Shown: in pieces, positions 27,382 through 35,463 of the stretch
How positions within the stretch are numbered: position 1 is the stretch's first letter
Layout of the letters: each line of letters begins with the position of its first letter
Assembly: GCF_000219875.1 (NCBI RefSeq)
Contig: NC_017167.1
Span: 1,823,572-1,887,571 of the forward strand
Direction: 5' to 3'
Length of the DNA stretch: 64,000 nt
Source: Alicyclobacillus acidocaldarius subsp. acidocaldarius Tc-4-1
GTDB taxonomy: Bacteria; Bacillota; Bacilli; Alicyclobacillales; Alicyclobacillaceae
Program-made: the position numbers and the translations under genes
Notes under the pieces: model-generated
Databases searched by the model: none
Told to the model about the DNA's origin: nothing
Seen by the model: only the letters and a program-made list of their open reading frames with translations

Positions 27382-28689
27382 TCAGTTGTCGGTCGGCGGC
27401 ACGATCTTCGCGTGGTCCACCAACAGGCGCACCGTCTTGCGCGTCTTCAGATCCGCCCGCAAGCTCACGAGCTCTGGGTCACGGAAACTCAGGAGCTGAC
27501 GCACCCGGTCCGCATCTAGGCCGGTCTGCTCGGCCATGCGCGCAATCTCTTGTTGGACGTCTTCCTCGGTGACTTCCACCTTCTCGGCCTCAGCGATGGC
27601 TTCGAGCACAAGGCTCGTGCGAACGTTTTGCTCCGCCAGCCCGCGGTACTGATCACGCAGCTCCTCCATCGTCAATCCCGTGAACTCAAGATACGCGTCA
27701 AGCGGAATCTGCTGCATTTGCAACTGTTGCGCAAAATGGCCAATTTGGTGGTCGATCTCCCGCTCAATCATGACCGGCGGGATCTCCATCGTGGCCCGCT
27801 CAGTCGCCTTTCTCACAACTTCATTCTCAATATATCGCTCGTGCTCGAGTTTTGCCCGCTCTTCGAGTTTCTTGCGAAGATCGGCCATGTATTCATCGAC
27901 CGTCTGGAATTCGCTGATCTCCTGCACGAACTCGTCGTTCAGCTCACGCAGCACGGGCCGCCGGATCTCATGCAGCTTGACGTGGAAGCGCGCCACCTTG
28001 CCGCGCAAAGACTTCACGTGGTAATCCTCCGGGAAGGTGACCTCGATGTCGCGCTCTTCACCGGGCTTCATGCCTATCAGCTGATCTTCAAACCCCGCGA
28101 CGAGCGCCCCACTGCCAATCTCCAAGCGGAAGCCTTCCGCCTCTCCGCCTTCGAAAGGCTCGCCATCGACGGTCCCTTCGAAATCGATGGTGACCACGTC
28201 GCCCTTCTCAACCGCCCCATCCTCGACGGTCTCGATCTGAGCATGACTCCGGAGGACATTCTGAACCTCTTGTTCGACGTCCTGGTCGGTGACCTCGAAG
28301 ACCTTTTCTTCCACTTCGATGCCCTTGTACTCGCCGAGTTGAACCTCGGGTTTCACGGTGACGGTCGCCTTAAAGATGAAAGGCTTCCCGTTCTCCACCT
28401 GCACGACGTCGACCGAAGGCTGATCAACCGGCTCAATACCCGTCTCCATGACGGCTTCTTGATAGGCCTGCGGCAAGAGGATGTTGACCGCGTCCTCGTA
28501 CAACGACTCCACGCCAAACCGCTTCTCGAACAGCTTGCGCGGAACTTTCCCCTTCCGGAAACCTGGAAGGACAACGCGCTTCACGACGCGTTTAAAAGCC
28601 TCATCTAGCGCTTGGGCGAATCGCTCGCTGTCGACCTCCACTTCGAGCACACCCACATTTGCGCCAGTCTTTTCCCACTTCGCTGCCAT
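27382..28689 (-). CDS. tig: Trigger factor
   Basis: 435 residues. Ribosome-bound chaperone and prolyl isomerase. The ribosome-binding signature is [17 protein letters not shown] (about 43-59); the central FKBP domain runs from [14 protein letters not shown] to VKLHEIRR (about 160-245), and the rest is the helical chaperone domain. ATG 28689 has AGGAGG upstream. Heads tig-clpP-clpX. Confidence 0.97.
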   Translation of the reverse strand: MAAKWEKTGANVGVLEVEVDSERFAQALDEAFKRVVKRVVLPGFRKGKVPRKLFEKRFGVESLYEDAVNILLPQAYQEAVMETGIEPVDQPSVDVVQVENGKPFIFKATVTVKPEVQLGEYKGIEVEEKVFEVTDQDVEQEVQNVLRSHAQIETVEDGAVEKGDVVTIDFEGTVDGEPFEGGEAEGFRLEIGSGALVAGFEDQLIGMKPGEERDIEVTFPEDYHVKSLRGKVARFHVKLHEIRRPVLRELNDEFVQEISEFQTVDEYMADLRKKLEERAKLEHERYIENEVVRKATERATMEIPPVMIEREIDHQIGHFAQQLQMQQIPLDAYLEFTGLTMEELRDQYRGLAEQNVRTSLVLEAIAEAEKVEVTEEDVQQEIARMAEQTGLDADRVRQLLSFRDPELVSLRADLKTRKTVRLLVDHAKIVPPTDN

Positions 28690-28797
28690 TCAACCGATCC
28701 TCCTAACTGTGTCCCACAAACCATCCGACGAACCCGCGTGCGCGCGTTCGCGGTCACCACTCTCGCTTGAACCGCGTGCGAGGCCCATCTGTGAATT

Positions 28798-28817
28798 GAG
28801 CACCCCGGTGGGTGCTC
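28798..28817 (-). terminator. Hairpin downstream of tRNA-Arg
   Basis: GAGCACCC/GGGTGCTC stem 18 bp after the tRNA. No T-run follows, so it may be a weak terminator or a 3' processing element. Confidence 0.4.
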
Positions 28818-28834
28818 ATGGCTTGCCCGCGTGG

Positions 28835-28907
28835 CGTCTCAGGAGGGATTTGAACCCCCGACCCGCGGTTTAGAAGACCGCTGCTCTATCCCCTGAGCTA
28901 CTGAGAC
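28835..28907 (-). tRNA. tRNA-Arg (anticodon TCT)
   Basis: 73 nt; acceptor GTCTCAG/CTGAGAC, D-arm GCTC...GAGC, anticodon arm GCGGT-CTTCTAA-ACCGC with anticodon TCT (reads AGA), T-loop TTCAAAT. No CCA is encoded. Confidence 0.97.
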
Positions 28908-28915
28908 ACGAATGG

Positions 28916-28986
28916 AGCGGGTGAGGGGAGTCGAACCCCCGCCGCCAGCTTGGAAGGCTGGAGTTCTACCGTTGAACTACACCCGC
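28916..28986 (-). tRNA. tRNA-Gly (anticodon TCC)
   Basis: 71 nt; acceptor GCGGGTG/CACCCGC, anticodon arm CCAGC-CTTCCAA-GCTGG with anticodon TCC (reads GGA), T-loop TTCGACT. It is 8 bp before tRNA-Arg and shares its promoter. Confidence 0.97.
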
Positions 28987-29005
28987 ATATCATACCACCT
29001 TCGAT

Positions 29006-29034
29006 AGTTTAGTCGATCAGGCAGGGGATATCAA
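29006..29034 (-). promoter_or_regulatory. Sigma-A promoter of tRNA-Gly/tRNA-Arg
   Basis: Minus strand TTGATA, 17-nt spacer, TAAACT, ending 19 bp before the tRNA-Gly 5' end. Confidence 0.75.
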
Positions 29035-29071
29035 GATAGCGCCTTCCCGACGTGGTTCACGTCCATTCGTC

Positions 29072-29653
29072 TCAGGTCATTTCAGGAATGCGAGCTAATA
29101 ACTCGCGCACGGCCCGCGCGCGGTGAGAGAACTGGTGCTTCTCCGCGGCGGACATCTCCGCGAATCGGCGCAATGCTCCCTGCGGAGAAAACAGCGGATC
29201 GTATCCAAACCCGTGTTCTCCCCTCGGCTCGTCGTAGACGAAGCCGTCCACCCGCGATTCAACCTCCAACATGACCCTATCCTTGCGAGCGAGGACAAGC
29301 GCGCAGGCAAACCATGCTTCAGCTTGCCGAAGCCCCCTGGAGCGAAGCGCATGGACGAGCTTGTCGTTGTTGGCGCCATCATCCGCACCTTCCCCCGCGT
29401 AGCGCGCCGAGTGTACACCCGGCTCGCCGCCAAGCGCGGGAACCACAAGTCCGGAATCGTCGGCGAGTACGGGATCCTCGACGTATGCCGCGTAAAACAG
29501 CGCCTTTTGACGCGCGTTCTCTAAGAAGGTTTCACCCGTTTCAGGCGCCTTCGGCAGCCCTGAAGGGAGAGGCACAAGTTCCACTCGACCCCCAAGGATC
29601 TCCGCGAACTCTCGAACCTTGTTCCGATTCTGCGTGGCCATTACGATGCGCAT
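29072..29653 (-). CDS. rdgB: XTP/dITP diphosphatase (RdgB/HAM1 family)
   Basis: 193 residues. Hydrolyses non-canonical purine NTPs to monophosphates, keeping inosine and xanthosine out of DNA. Seen: MATQNRNKVREFAEIL, LADDSGLVVPALGGEPGVHSARYAG and the GFGYDPLF motif. ATG 29653 has GAGGAGG upstream. It starts 13 bp after murI. In B. subtilis racE is separated from this gene by gerM and rph, which are absent here. Confidence 0.96.
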   Translation of the reverse strand: MRIVMATQNRNKVREFAEILGGRVELVPLPSGLPKAPETGETFLENARQKALFYAAYVEDPVLADDSGLVVPALGGEPGVHSARYAGEGADDGANNDKLVHALRSRGLRQAEAWFACALVLARKDRVMLEVESRVDGFVYDEPRGEHGFGYDPLFSPQGALRRFAEMSAAEKHQFSHRARAVRELLARIPEMT

Positions 29654-29666
29654 CTGCACCACCTCC

Positions 29667-30512
29667 TCACGGCGCGACCTGTTGCAAGGGCTCCGCAGGT
29701 AGGGGAAGCGACACATGGCGGACGGCGCGATCGCCAGGCGTTTCACCGAACCAAGTCGTCAGGGCCATGCGGAGGCTCGCCGTATCCCCAGTCGTCAAAA
29801 AGCAGGCGTCCGGTTCGCCATCATCCGGAGCCTGAAGGCCGCGCTCGGCGAGCCATCGCGCGACCCGCTCTGCAGTGGCGTCCGCTGACGAAATGACGCG
29901 GATGGACGGACCCAAAACCCGCCGAATGACCGGCATGAGCAGCGGATAATGGGTGCACCCGAGCACTAGGGTGTCGATGCCCTGACGGAGGAGCGGCTGA
30001 AGCGATTCGCGCACCACAGCCTCCACGGCCTCGCCTTCCACGTGCCCCTGTTCGACCAGTGGAACAAAAAGCGGACACGCTACCTCGACGACAGAGACAT
30101 CCGGGCGAAGGGCTCGGAGCGCCTGGGCGTACGCATGGCTTGAGACGGTCACCGAAGTGCCGATGACGCCAATTCGCCCGGTTTCGCTCGCCTCTACCGC
30201 CTGGGACGCCCCGGGCTCGATCACGCCCACGACGCCGATGCCGAGCTCGTGCTTCAGGCGCGACAGCGCGACGGCTGTCGCCGTATTGCAGGCGACCACG
30301 AGCAGCTTGATGCCGAGGCGCTCCAGGTAACGCCCGATTTCGAGCGCAAAGCGTTCCACTTCGGCTGGGTCCCGATCGCCATAGGGACAACGGGCGCGAT
30401 CGCCGAAGTACACCATGGATTCGTGGGGCAAGCGGCGCTTCATCGCGTGAAAGACCGTCAGCCCCCCGATGCCGGAATCAAACACGCCGATAGGGCGATG
30501 CGCGCAGTCCAT
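29667..30512 (-). CDS. murI: Glutamate racemase
   Basis: 281 residues. Makes D-glutamate for the peptidoglycan stem. The two catalytic cysteines are in VVACNTATA and VLGCTHYPLL; the N-terminus IGVFDSGIGGLTV and YFGDRARCPYGDR are diagnostic. ATG 30512 has GAGGAGTGG upstream. Operon with rdgB and probably with the MarR gene 55 bp upstream. Confidence 0.97.
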   Translation of the reverse strand: MDCAHRPIGVFDSGIGGLTVFHAMKRRLPHESMVYFGDRARCPYGDRDPAEVERFALEIGRYLERLGIKLLVVACNTATAVALSRLKHELGIGVVGVIEPGASQAVEASETGRIGVIGTSVTVSSHAYAQALRALRPDVSVVEVACPLFVPLVEQGHVEGEAVEAVVRESLQPLLRQGIDTLVLGCTHYPLLMPVIRRVLGPSIRVISSADATAERVARWLAERGLQAPDDGEPDACFLTTGDTASLRMALTTWFGETPGDRAVRHVSLPLPAEPLQQVAP

Positions 30513-30567
30513 GTTCCCCACTCCTCTAAGTTCAAACACCCGCGTACCTCGGCTCTACGAGCGACGG

Positions 30568-31005
30568 TCACGAATTACCCATATTCGTCAGAAGAAGATC
30601 GAGTGCTTGTAGGATGGCGCGGCGCTGCTCAATGGAGACATGTTTCAAAATCGAATCGAGGTAGGCCCGGCGCGCGGAGAGCACCGCTTCAATGACCTGC
30701 GCGCCCTTGTCCCGGAGTTGCACACGAACGACGCGCCGATCCACGAGATCCCGCTGGCGGGCCACATACCCAGCGCGCTCCAGCCTGTCCACCAAGTCAG
30801 TAGTAGTGCTGTACGCGAGGTACAGCTTGGCCGACAACTCGCCGATGGTCAACTCGCCCTCATTGTACAGCGTGATAAGCGCATCAAACTGGGGCGACGT
30901 GAGGTCGTAGTCTTTCAACAGAACCCTGCCGCGGCGCCGCACCGTGGCGGCGACTAGGCGCAATGCCTTTTCAATTTCCTCAACAAAGGGACTGTAGTCT
31001 GCCAA
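30568..31005 (-). CDS. MarR-family regulator, YsmB type
   Basis: 145 residues. Winged-helix protein with the recognition region LTIGELSAKLYLAYSTTTDLVDRLERAGYV and wing RDLVDRRVVRVQL (both about mid-protein). From memory of B. subtilis YsmB, the core DLVDR(M/L)E...VAR.RD..DRRVVR is very similar, and ysmB also lies between gerE and racE. I place the start at TTG 31005, because an upstream start would overlap the promoter; AGGATG lies about 11 nt upstream, so the start is uncertain. Target genes unknown. Confidence 0.85.
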   Translation of the reverse strand: MADYSPFVEEIEKALRLVAATVRRRGRVLLKDYDLTSPQFDALITLYNEGELTIGELSAKLYLAYSTTTDLVDRLERAGYVARQRDLVDRRVVRVQLRDKGAQVIEAVLSARRAYLDSILKHVSIEQRRAILQALDLLLTNMGNS

Positions 31006-31043
31006 AGGATACCCACATCCTGTCCTGGCCCAGAGTCCAATAA

Positions 31044-31073
31044 ATCGTACCATTGCCCACTTTTTTCGGTCAA
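31044..31073 (-). promoter_or_regulatory. Candidate sigma-A promoter of the marR-murI-rdgB genes
   Basis: Minus strand TTGACC, 18-nt spacer, TACGAT. Confidence 0.55.
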
Positions 31074-31086
31074 CGGGATCGGGCAT

Positions 31087-31110
31087 CAAGAAAGGGCGCC
31101 GGTGGCGCCC
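31087..31110 (-). terminator. Terminator after the acyl-CoA dehydrogenase gene
   Basis: Minus-strand stem GGGCGCC/GGCGCCC, 3-nt loop, then TTTCTTG, 19 bp after the stop. Confidence 0.75.
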
Positions 31111-31128
31111 CAGCCTGTTGCCCTTGAA

Positions 31129-32322
31129 TTATTCTTCAAATGGCCACGCCGGAAGTCGGCGCGACAGCGGTTTGTCTCGTCGGTATCCGAGCGCGTACTC
31201 CGCCTGCAGGATGGTGTGGATCTCGCGCGTCCCCTCATAAATCACCGGCGCCTTGGCATTTCGCAGGTACCTCTCCACCGGATACTCGTTCGAATACCCG
31301 TAGGCGCCGTGAATCTGAACCGCGTCCGACGCTGCCTCCCATGCTGCGTCACACGCCACCCACTTCGCGAGCGAAGTTTCGCGCGTGTTCGGCAAGCCCT
31401 GGTTCTTCAGCCATCCGGCGCGGTAAACCAGCAAGCGAGAGATGTCCAGGTTTGCGGCCATCTTCGCAATCATCTGCTGCACCAACTGATGCCTGCCGAT
31501 GGGCTGGCCAAACGTCTCGCGCTCGTGACAATACTTGACCGATGCCTCGAGGCAAGCCGCGATGCATCCGCAGGCCCCGGCCGCCACCGTGAAACGCCCG
31601 TTGTCGAGCGCGGACATGGCAATTTTGAAACCTTCGCCCTCTTCTCCAAGGCGATTCTCGACTGGAACGCGGACGTGATCGAAGAACAGTTCCCCCGTAT
31701 TGCCCGCGCGAATGCCGAGCTTGCCCTTGATCGATCTCGTCGAGAACCCTTCCCAGCCGCGCTCCACGATGAACGCCGTGATCCCGTGGTGCTTCTTTGA
31801 GCGATCCGTGTACGCAAAGACCAGGAAATGATCCGCGACGTCGGCGAGCGAAATCCAGATCTTTGAACCGTTCAAAATGTAGAAATCCCCGTCCCGCACG
31901 GCCGTCGTCCTCATCGCAGCCACGTCCGACCCCGCGTTCGGCTCCGTGAGTCCAAACGCCCCGATTTTCTCGCCGCGCGCCTGAGGAACCAAGTACTTTT
32001 GCTTCTGCTCCTCGGTTCCCCACTGAAGCAGCGTGAGCGAATTGAGACCCGTGTGAACCGAGACGGCCGTTCGAAACGCGATGTCTCCGCGTTCGAGCTC
32101 TTCACAGACAATGGCGAGCGTATTGTAGTCCATCCCGGCGCCGCCGTACTTCTCGGGAATACACACGCCCATGAGCCCCAGCTCTGCCAGCCGCCGGAGC
32201 ACACCTGGCTCAAAGTGCTGCTTCTCGTCCCACTCGCGGATGTAGGGCAAAATCTCCTCGTCCACGAACTTGCGGACCACATCCCGAACCGCCATCTGTT
32301 CTTGCGTCAGGCTGAAATCCAT
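31129..32322 (-). CDS. Acyl-CoA dehydrogenase
   Basis: 397 residues. FAD enzyme that introduces an alpha-beta double bond into acyl-CoA and passes electrons to ETF. Seen: GAFGLTEPNAGSD (FAD/substrate loop), WISLADVADHFLVFA, the ERETFGQPIGRHQLVQ segment, and the catalytic glutamate in VIYEGTREIHTIL. ATG 32322 has GGGGAGG upstream. It is 42 bp after a family III CoA-transferase, so the pair should activate and oxidise one carboxylic acid. A glutarate/glutaryl-CoA or branched/short-chain substrate is possible; sequence does not decide. Confidence 0.93.
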   Translation of the reverse strand: MDFSLTQEQMAVRDVVRKFVDEEILPYIREWDEKQHFEPGVLRRLAELGLMGVCIPEKYGGAGMDYNTLAIVCEELERGDIAFRTAVSVHTGLNSLTLLQWGTEEQKQKYLVPQARGEKIGAFGLTEPNAGSDVAAMRTTAVRDGDFYILNGSKIWISLADVADHFLVFAYTDRSKKHHGITAFIVERGWEGFSTRSIKGKLGIRAGNTGELFFDHVRVPVENRLGEEGEGFKIAMSALDNGRFTVAAGACGCIAACLEASVKYCHERETFGQPIGRHQLVQQMIAKMAANLDISRLLVYRAGWLKNQGLPNTRETSLAKWVACDAAWEAASDAVQIHGAYGYSNEYPVERYLRNAKAPVIYEGTREIHTILQAEYALGYRRDKPLSRRLPAWPFEE

Positions 32323-32364
32323 GACACACGCCTCCCCTGTTGAGCCCGCGGCTCTCACACTTGC

Positions 32365-33579
32365 CTACCTCGATGTCTCCAGATCCGACGGCGGACGACT
32401 CACCACGACACCCGCCGCCTTTAACGCTTCAATCTCGCCAGGAGGATATCCCAACTCCAACAGAATCTCCTCCGTGTGTTCGCCAAGCCCCGGCGGGCGC
32501 TGCCGCAGGTGAAGGTCCCACCCTTCTCCAAAAAAAGGCGATCTCGTCACGCAGAACGATCCCACCCCGGGGTACTGAGTCTCCCACAGCATGCCTCGAG
32601 CTGCGACCTGCTCTAGATGAAGCACGTCATCGATTCGGTTCACTGCAGAACAGGGCACGCCCGCCTCCATCAAAACCTTCTCCCATTCCTGCACAGTTCG
32701 TTCGGCTAGCCGCGCTTCGAGTTGAGCCGCTAGCTCACTCTGATGGCGCACGCGGAGCCCGTTCGTTTGAAAGCGTGGGTCGTCCGCGAGCTCAGGACTT
32801 CCGATGGCTTCGCAGAACCTCCGAAAGAGCCCGTCGTTCCCGACGGCGACAACCAGCCACCCGTCCGCCGCTTCCAACGCCTGATACGGCGCGAGGCTGA
32901 AGTGAGATGAGCCCAGCCGTTCGCCTACGTGACCTGTTAGGAAGTACGCCGTGGCGTAATACGTCATGAGCGCCACCTGGCCTTCAAACAGGCTCGTTTC
33001 CAGGTAGGTGCCGCGCCCCGTGTGTTGGCGCTCCAACAGCGCGGCGCAGATCGAGAGGGCCGCCCAGAGCCCGGCCGTCAAATCGGCGATGGACCAGCCG
33101 GTGCGCACAGGCCCGCGCCCCGCCTCGCCCGTGACCGACATCAACCCACTCGCGGCCTGAATGGCGAGATCGTACCCTGGCCGATCCTTCCACGGCCCCG
33201 TGCGACCGTACCCACTGATGGCCGCGTAGATAAGGCGGGGATTCTCCGCTCGGAGCGAGCGATGGCCCAACCCCCACCGCTCCATCGTTCCTGTGCGGAA
33301 ATTTTCCACGAGCACGTCCGCTTCCTGCGCGAGCCTGCGCACAATCTCGCGCCCTGCTTCGGTCTTTAAATCGACCGCGATGCTCCGTTTGTTCCGGTTG
33401 AACGCGAGAAAATAGCTGCTCACGCCGTCCTTGGTGGGCTCATACTTGCGGGTCTCGTCGCCCTGCGGGCTCTCGACTTTGATCACGTCGGCGCCGAGAT
33501 CGCCGAGAATCTGGGTACAAAAGGGCCCCGCGAGCACTCGACTGAGGTCGAGCACGCGGACGCCTGCAAGCGGTTGCAT
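32365..33579 (-). CDS. CoA-transferase family III (CaiB/BaiF)
   Basis: 404 residues. Moves CoA between carboxylic acids through an aspartyl-CoA intermediate. Seen: GVRVLDLSRVLAGPFCTQILGDLGADVIKVE (family N-terminus, here in two parts), SYFLAFNRNKRSIAVDLK, the GYGRTGPWKDRPGYDLAIQA loop, and the likely catalytic Asp in SIADLTAGLWAA. ATG 33579 has AGAAGGTGA upstream. Middle gene of a three-gene set with a small unknown protein before it and an acyl-CoA dehydrogenase after it. Confidence 0.93.
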   Translation of the reverse strand: MQPLAGVRVLDLSRVLAGPFCTQILGDLGADVIKVESPQGDETRKYEPTKDGVSSYFLAFNRNKRSIAVDLKTEAGREIVRRLAQEADVLVENFRTGTMERWGLGHRSLRAENPRLIYAAISGYGRTGPWKDRPGYDLAIQAASGLMSVTGEAGRGPVRTGWSIADLTAGLWAALSICAALLERQHTGRGTYLETSLFEGQVALMTYYATAYFLTGHVGERLGSSHFSLAPYQALEAADGWLVVAVGNDGLFRRFCEAIGSPELADDPRFQTNGLRVRHQSELAAQLEARLAERTVQEWEKVLMEAGVPCSAVNRIDDVLHLEQVAARGMLWETQYPGVGSFCVTRSPFFGEGWDLHLRQRPPGLGEHTEEILLELGYPPGEIEALKAAGVVVSRPPSDLETSR

Positions 33580-33613
33580 GCGAGTCACCTTCTTCTCGGA
33601 CGAAAGTCCTGCA

Positions 33614-33979
33614 TCAGGTCAGCGCTGCACGGCCTTGGTGTTCGTTCTGACGGCCGTGTCCCTGAAGTCCGACGATGAACGGCCCTTGCGATTCCGCCGC
33701 ACGCACCTCCACGACCACCGCGCCTTCGGGCACGCGCTCGCCTTCTTCAGCAGAACACAGCCGCCCAAGCGCCGCCTCATACCGCTCCTCGGTAATCTGC
33801 CATGCTTCGCGCGCAGACCAAAGCGCATCGCGGATGGCCGCAAACAGGGCATCCTCCCAGGCGGGCACGTGGCACCGGACGTACACCGGTCTTCCTTCCA
33901 CCAATGCATACGCCAGCTGTTGAGCTGCGCGAACGTCCACGCCGGAGCTCGACCGGTCTGCCTGTGTCCAGATCCGCAA
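33614..33979 (-). CDS. Hypothetical protein upstream of the CoA-transferase
   Basis: 121 residues, no family recognised, no signal or transmembrane segment. The middle is helical and Ala/Glu/Arg-rich (WEDALFAAIRDALWSAREAW, EERYEAALGRL), with a C-terminal strand GAVVVEVRAAESQGPFIVGL. I choose TTG 33979 because GAGGTGA lies 5 nt upstream; ATG 34042 in frame lacks a ribosome binding site. The 34-bp gap to the CoA-transferase start suggests one operon. Confidence 0.6.
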   Translation of the reverse strand: MRIWTQADRSSSGVDVRAAQQLAYALVEGRPVYVRCHVPAWEDALFAAIRDALWSAREAWQITEERYEAALGRLCSAEEGERVPEGAVVVEVRAAESQGPFIVGLQGHGRQNEHQGRAALT

Positions 33980-34080
33980 TCCGCTCACCTCAGTTTCATA
34001 CTGTAAACTCCGATTCACTACAGAAATGATGCCTGCTCTCATGGTAGATCACAAAACAGGTGGCGGCAAGACAGGGATCA

Positions 34081-34104
34081 AAAAAGCTGGCCCGAGGGCC
34101 AGCA
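34081..34104 (-). terminator. Terminator of the acetate-transporter gene
   Basis: Minus-strand stem GCTGGCCC/GGGCCAGC with a 2-nt loop followed by six T, 30 bp after the stop. Confidence 0.85.
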
Positions 34105-34134
34105 CACGATAGCTGCGAAAGATGGCGCTGAACG

Positions 34135-34731
34135 TCATGCCTCAGAGCGAGCGATCAAATCCGCCACACTAGGCGAGGGCTGTGGCACGTGAACCTGCAC
34201 GCTCTTCAGCAACGCCTCCGCCATCAGGATGAGACCAATGGCGGCAGAAATCAGCCCAGAGTACCCTCCAAACGCACTGTTTACGCCGGCGAGGTTGGCG
34301 AGCGTGCCGCCGAGGAATGCGAAGAAGACGAACAAGAAGAGCAGCCCAAACATCAGTTGCACCCGGAATGCGGCGATTACGAACGGCACGGTGACAATGG
34401 TCCAGATGAGCAGAAACACCCCGAGCGCCTCGTTCGCCTGCGTACCAAATTGAAGCACGCCTTTCAATTCGAGATAGAAGAACAGGAACAGGGACGTGAA
34501 GAACGCTCCGTAAAATCCGTTCACGCTCAGGCCGAAGGTGTCCCCGCGGACGTAGGAAAAGATGCATGCCAAGAAGTACACGAGACCGCCACACACGAGG
34601 ATGGCGGGCATGAAGAACAGTGTCACCTGCGGAGGCACCAGATGCGCGTTCGGCAGATTCAGCAACGTCTGCGCGACGACAAATGCCGCAAGTCCCACCA
34701 CAATCGGATCGCCAAGCCGCTTGTCGTGCAT
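34135..34731 (-). CDS. satP: Acetate/succinate transporter, YaaH/GPR1/FUN34 family
   Basis: 198 residues with six hydrophobic helices. The N-terminal LGDPIVVGLAAFVVAQTLLN corresponds to the family NPAPLGL signature, though the Asn and the first Pro are changed. Members carry acetate, succinate or ammonium-linked substrates across the membrane. ATG 34731 is preferred (AAGGGAG 7 nt upstream; the ATG just before it is too close). Monocistronic, with its own promoter, long leader, CcpA-type operator and terminator. Confidence 0.88.
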   Translation of the reverse strand: MHDKRLGDPIVVGLAAFVVAQTLLNLPNAHLVPPQVTLFFMPAILVCGGLVYFLACIFSYVRGDTFGLSVNGFYGAFFTSLFLFFYLELKGVLQFGTQANEALGVFLLIWTIVTVPFVIAAFRVQLMFGLLFLFVFFAFLGGTLANLAGVNSAFGGYSGLISAAIGLILMAEALLKSVQVHVPQPSPSVADLIARSEA

Positions 34732-34900
34732 CATCGATCTCCCTTCACATCGCGTTTTTTGAATCCGCTTACATTCGTGGTTCCAAAAACTCGTCAGCCT
34801 TCCGGCCCTCACTGTCCCCACAACCAACTGTTTCATATCAGAAACACCGTTTCATCTTGATGCCGCTCGCCCCCTTGCGACGAACTTCGCTTCAATCTCC

Positions 34901-34929
34901 ATACTAAGGTCGAATGAAAGCGCTGTCAA
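34901..34929 (-). promoter_or_regulatory. Sigma-A promoter of the acetate transporter
   Basis: Minus strand perfect TTGACA, 17-nt spacer, TAGTAT. The transcript would carry a leader of about 160 nt. Confidence 0.8.
34915..34928 (-). promoter_or_regulatory. CcpA catabolite-response element (cre)
   Basis: TGACAGCGCTTTCA on the minus strand matches the Bacillus cre consensus TGWNANCGNTNWCA at every position. It covers most of the -35 hexamer and the spacer of the promoter, the usual place for repression. Confidence 0.75.
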
Positions 34930-35074
34930 TCATGAAAGTTCCGATTTCTATACTCAGATTGCGACGCGGATTCAGGCGCCGTGGGGACTCCTGTGGTCTT
35001 TTCTGTGCGCTGCGAGCATAGGGATGGAATAGGCGCCAGAGCGCCAGGGCCTTCGCGGCCTGCGGAAGAGGCTC

Positions 35075-35101
35075 AACACCCCTACTCGCGGTAGGGGTGT
35101 T
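35075..35101 (-). terminator. Hairpin after gerE
   Basis: 11-bp perfect stem AACACCCCTAC/GTAGGGGTGTT with a 5-nt loop, 5 bp after the gerE stop. No T-run, so termination is probable from position only. Confidence 0.5.
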
Positions 35102-35106
35102 GCCTG

Positions 35107-35334
35107 TCAAATCGTGATCTCGCCCAGGCGCACCAGTTCCACCACGGCCTGCGAGCGCCCTTTGACATTCAGCTTCTTCATGACGTTGGATATATGGTTC
35201 CGGACGGTCTTCTCGCTGACGAAGAGTTGCGAAGCGATTTCCTTCGTCGTCTTATCCTGAACGAGCAGCTCAAACACTTCTCGTTCTCGGTTGGTCAACA
35301 GCGACTTGCCGCGCCCGTCCTTGACAGGTGCCAT
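35107..35334 (-). CDS. gerE: Spore coat transcription regulator GerE
   Basis: 75 residues, essentially a stand-alone LuxR-type helix-turn-helix. LLTNREREVFELLVQDKTTK and SEKTVRNHISNVMKKLNVKG match B. subtilis GerE almost residue for residue as I recall it. GerE acts in the mother cell late in sporulation, activating and repressing sigma-K coat genes. ATG 35334 gives the expected length; a GTG two codons earlier is possible (AAGGAGG lies just upstream of both). A sigma-K-like promoter lies about 50 bp upstream. Confidence 0.96.
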   Translation of the reverse strand: MAPVKDGRGKSLLTNREREVFELLVQDKTTKEIASQLFVSEKTVRNHISNVMKKLNVKGRSQAVVELVRLGEITI

Positions 35335-35384
35335 CCCCACGATCCCTCCTTGCCCGGTCATACAAGAGCGGGATACAGTCAGGG

Positions 35385-35412
35385 TATCGTATGTCGCCCG
35401 CTGCGCGACCGT
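35385..35412 (-). promoter_or_regulatory. Sigma-K-like promoter of gerE
   Basis: Minus strand AC (35411-35412), 17-nt spacer, CATACGATA (35385-35393), a full match to AC-N16-17-CATANNNTA. B. subtilis gerE is transcribed by sigma-K. Confidence 0.65.
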
Positions 35413-35463
35413 TCCGTCCCGCGCCCGAGATGGGCGAGACCGCGGGGATGATCTCGACATCCG

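Larger units (their letters stand above)
34735..35106. other. Intergenic region between the acetate transporter and gerE
   Basis: 372 bp without a gene. It holds the transporter promoter and cre box (34901-34929), a leader of about 160 nt on the minus strand without an obvious riboswitch, and, nearer gerE, three GC-rich hairpins: GGCGC/GCGCC around 35034, GGCC/GGCC around 35050, and the strong gerE-proximal stem at 35075-35101. Confidence 0.6.

Noticed and set aside
25467-27572. Plus-strand open frame of about 700 codons opposite clpX and clpP
   Set aside because: Antisense to three certain genes (clpX, clpP, tig 3' end); no homology seen and no start signal.
28835-28986. tRNA-Gly/tRNA-Arg pair considered as an integration site
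   Set aside because: No integrase, no repeated tRNA 3' end and no foreign-looking DNA nearby.
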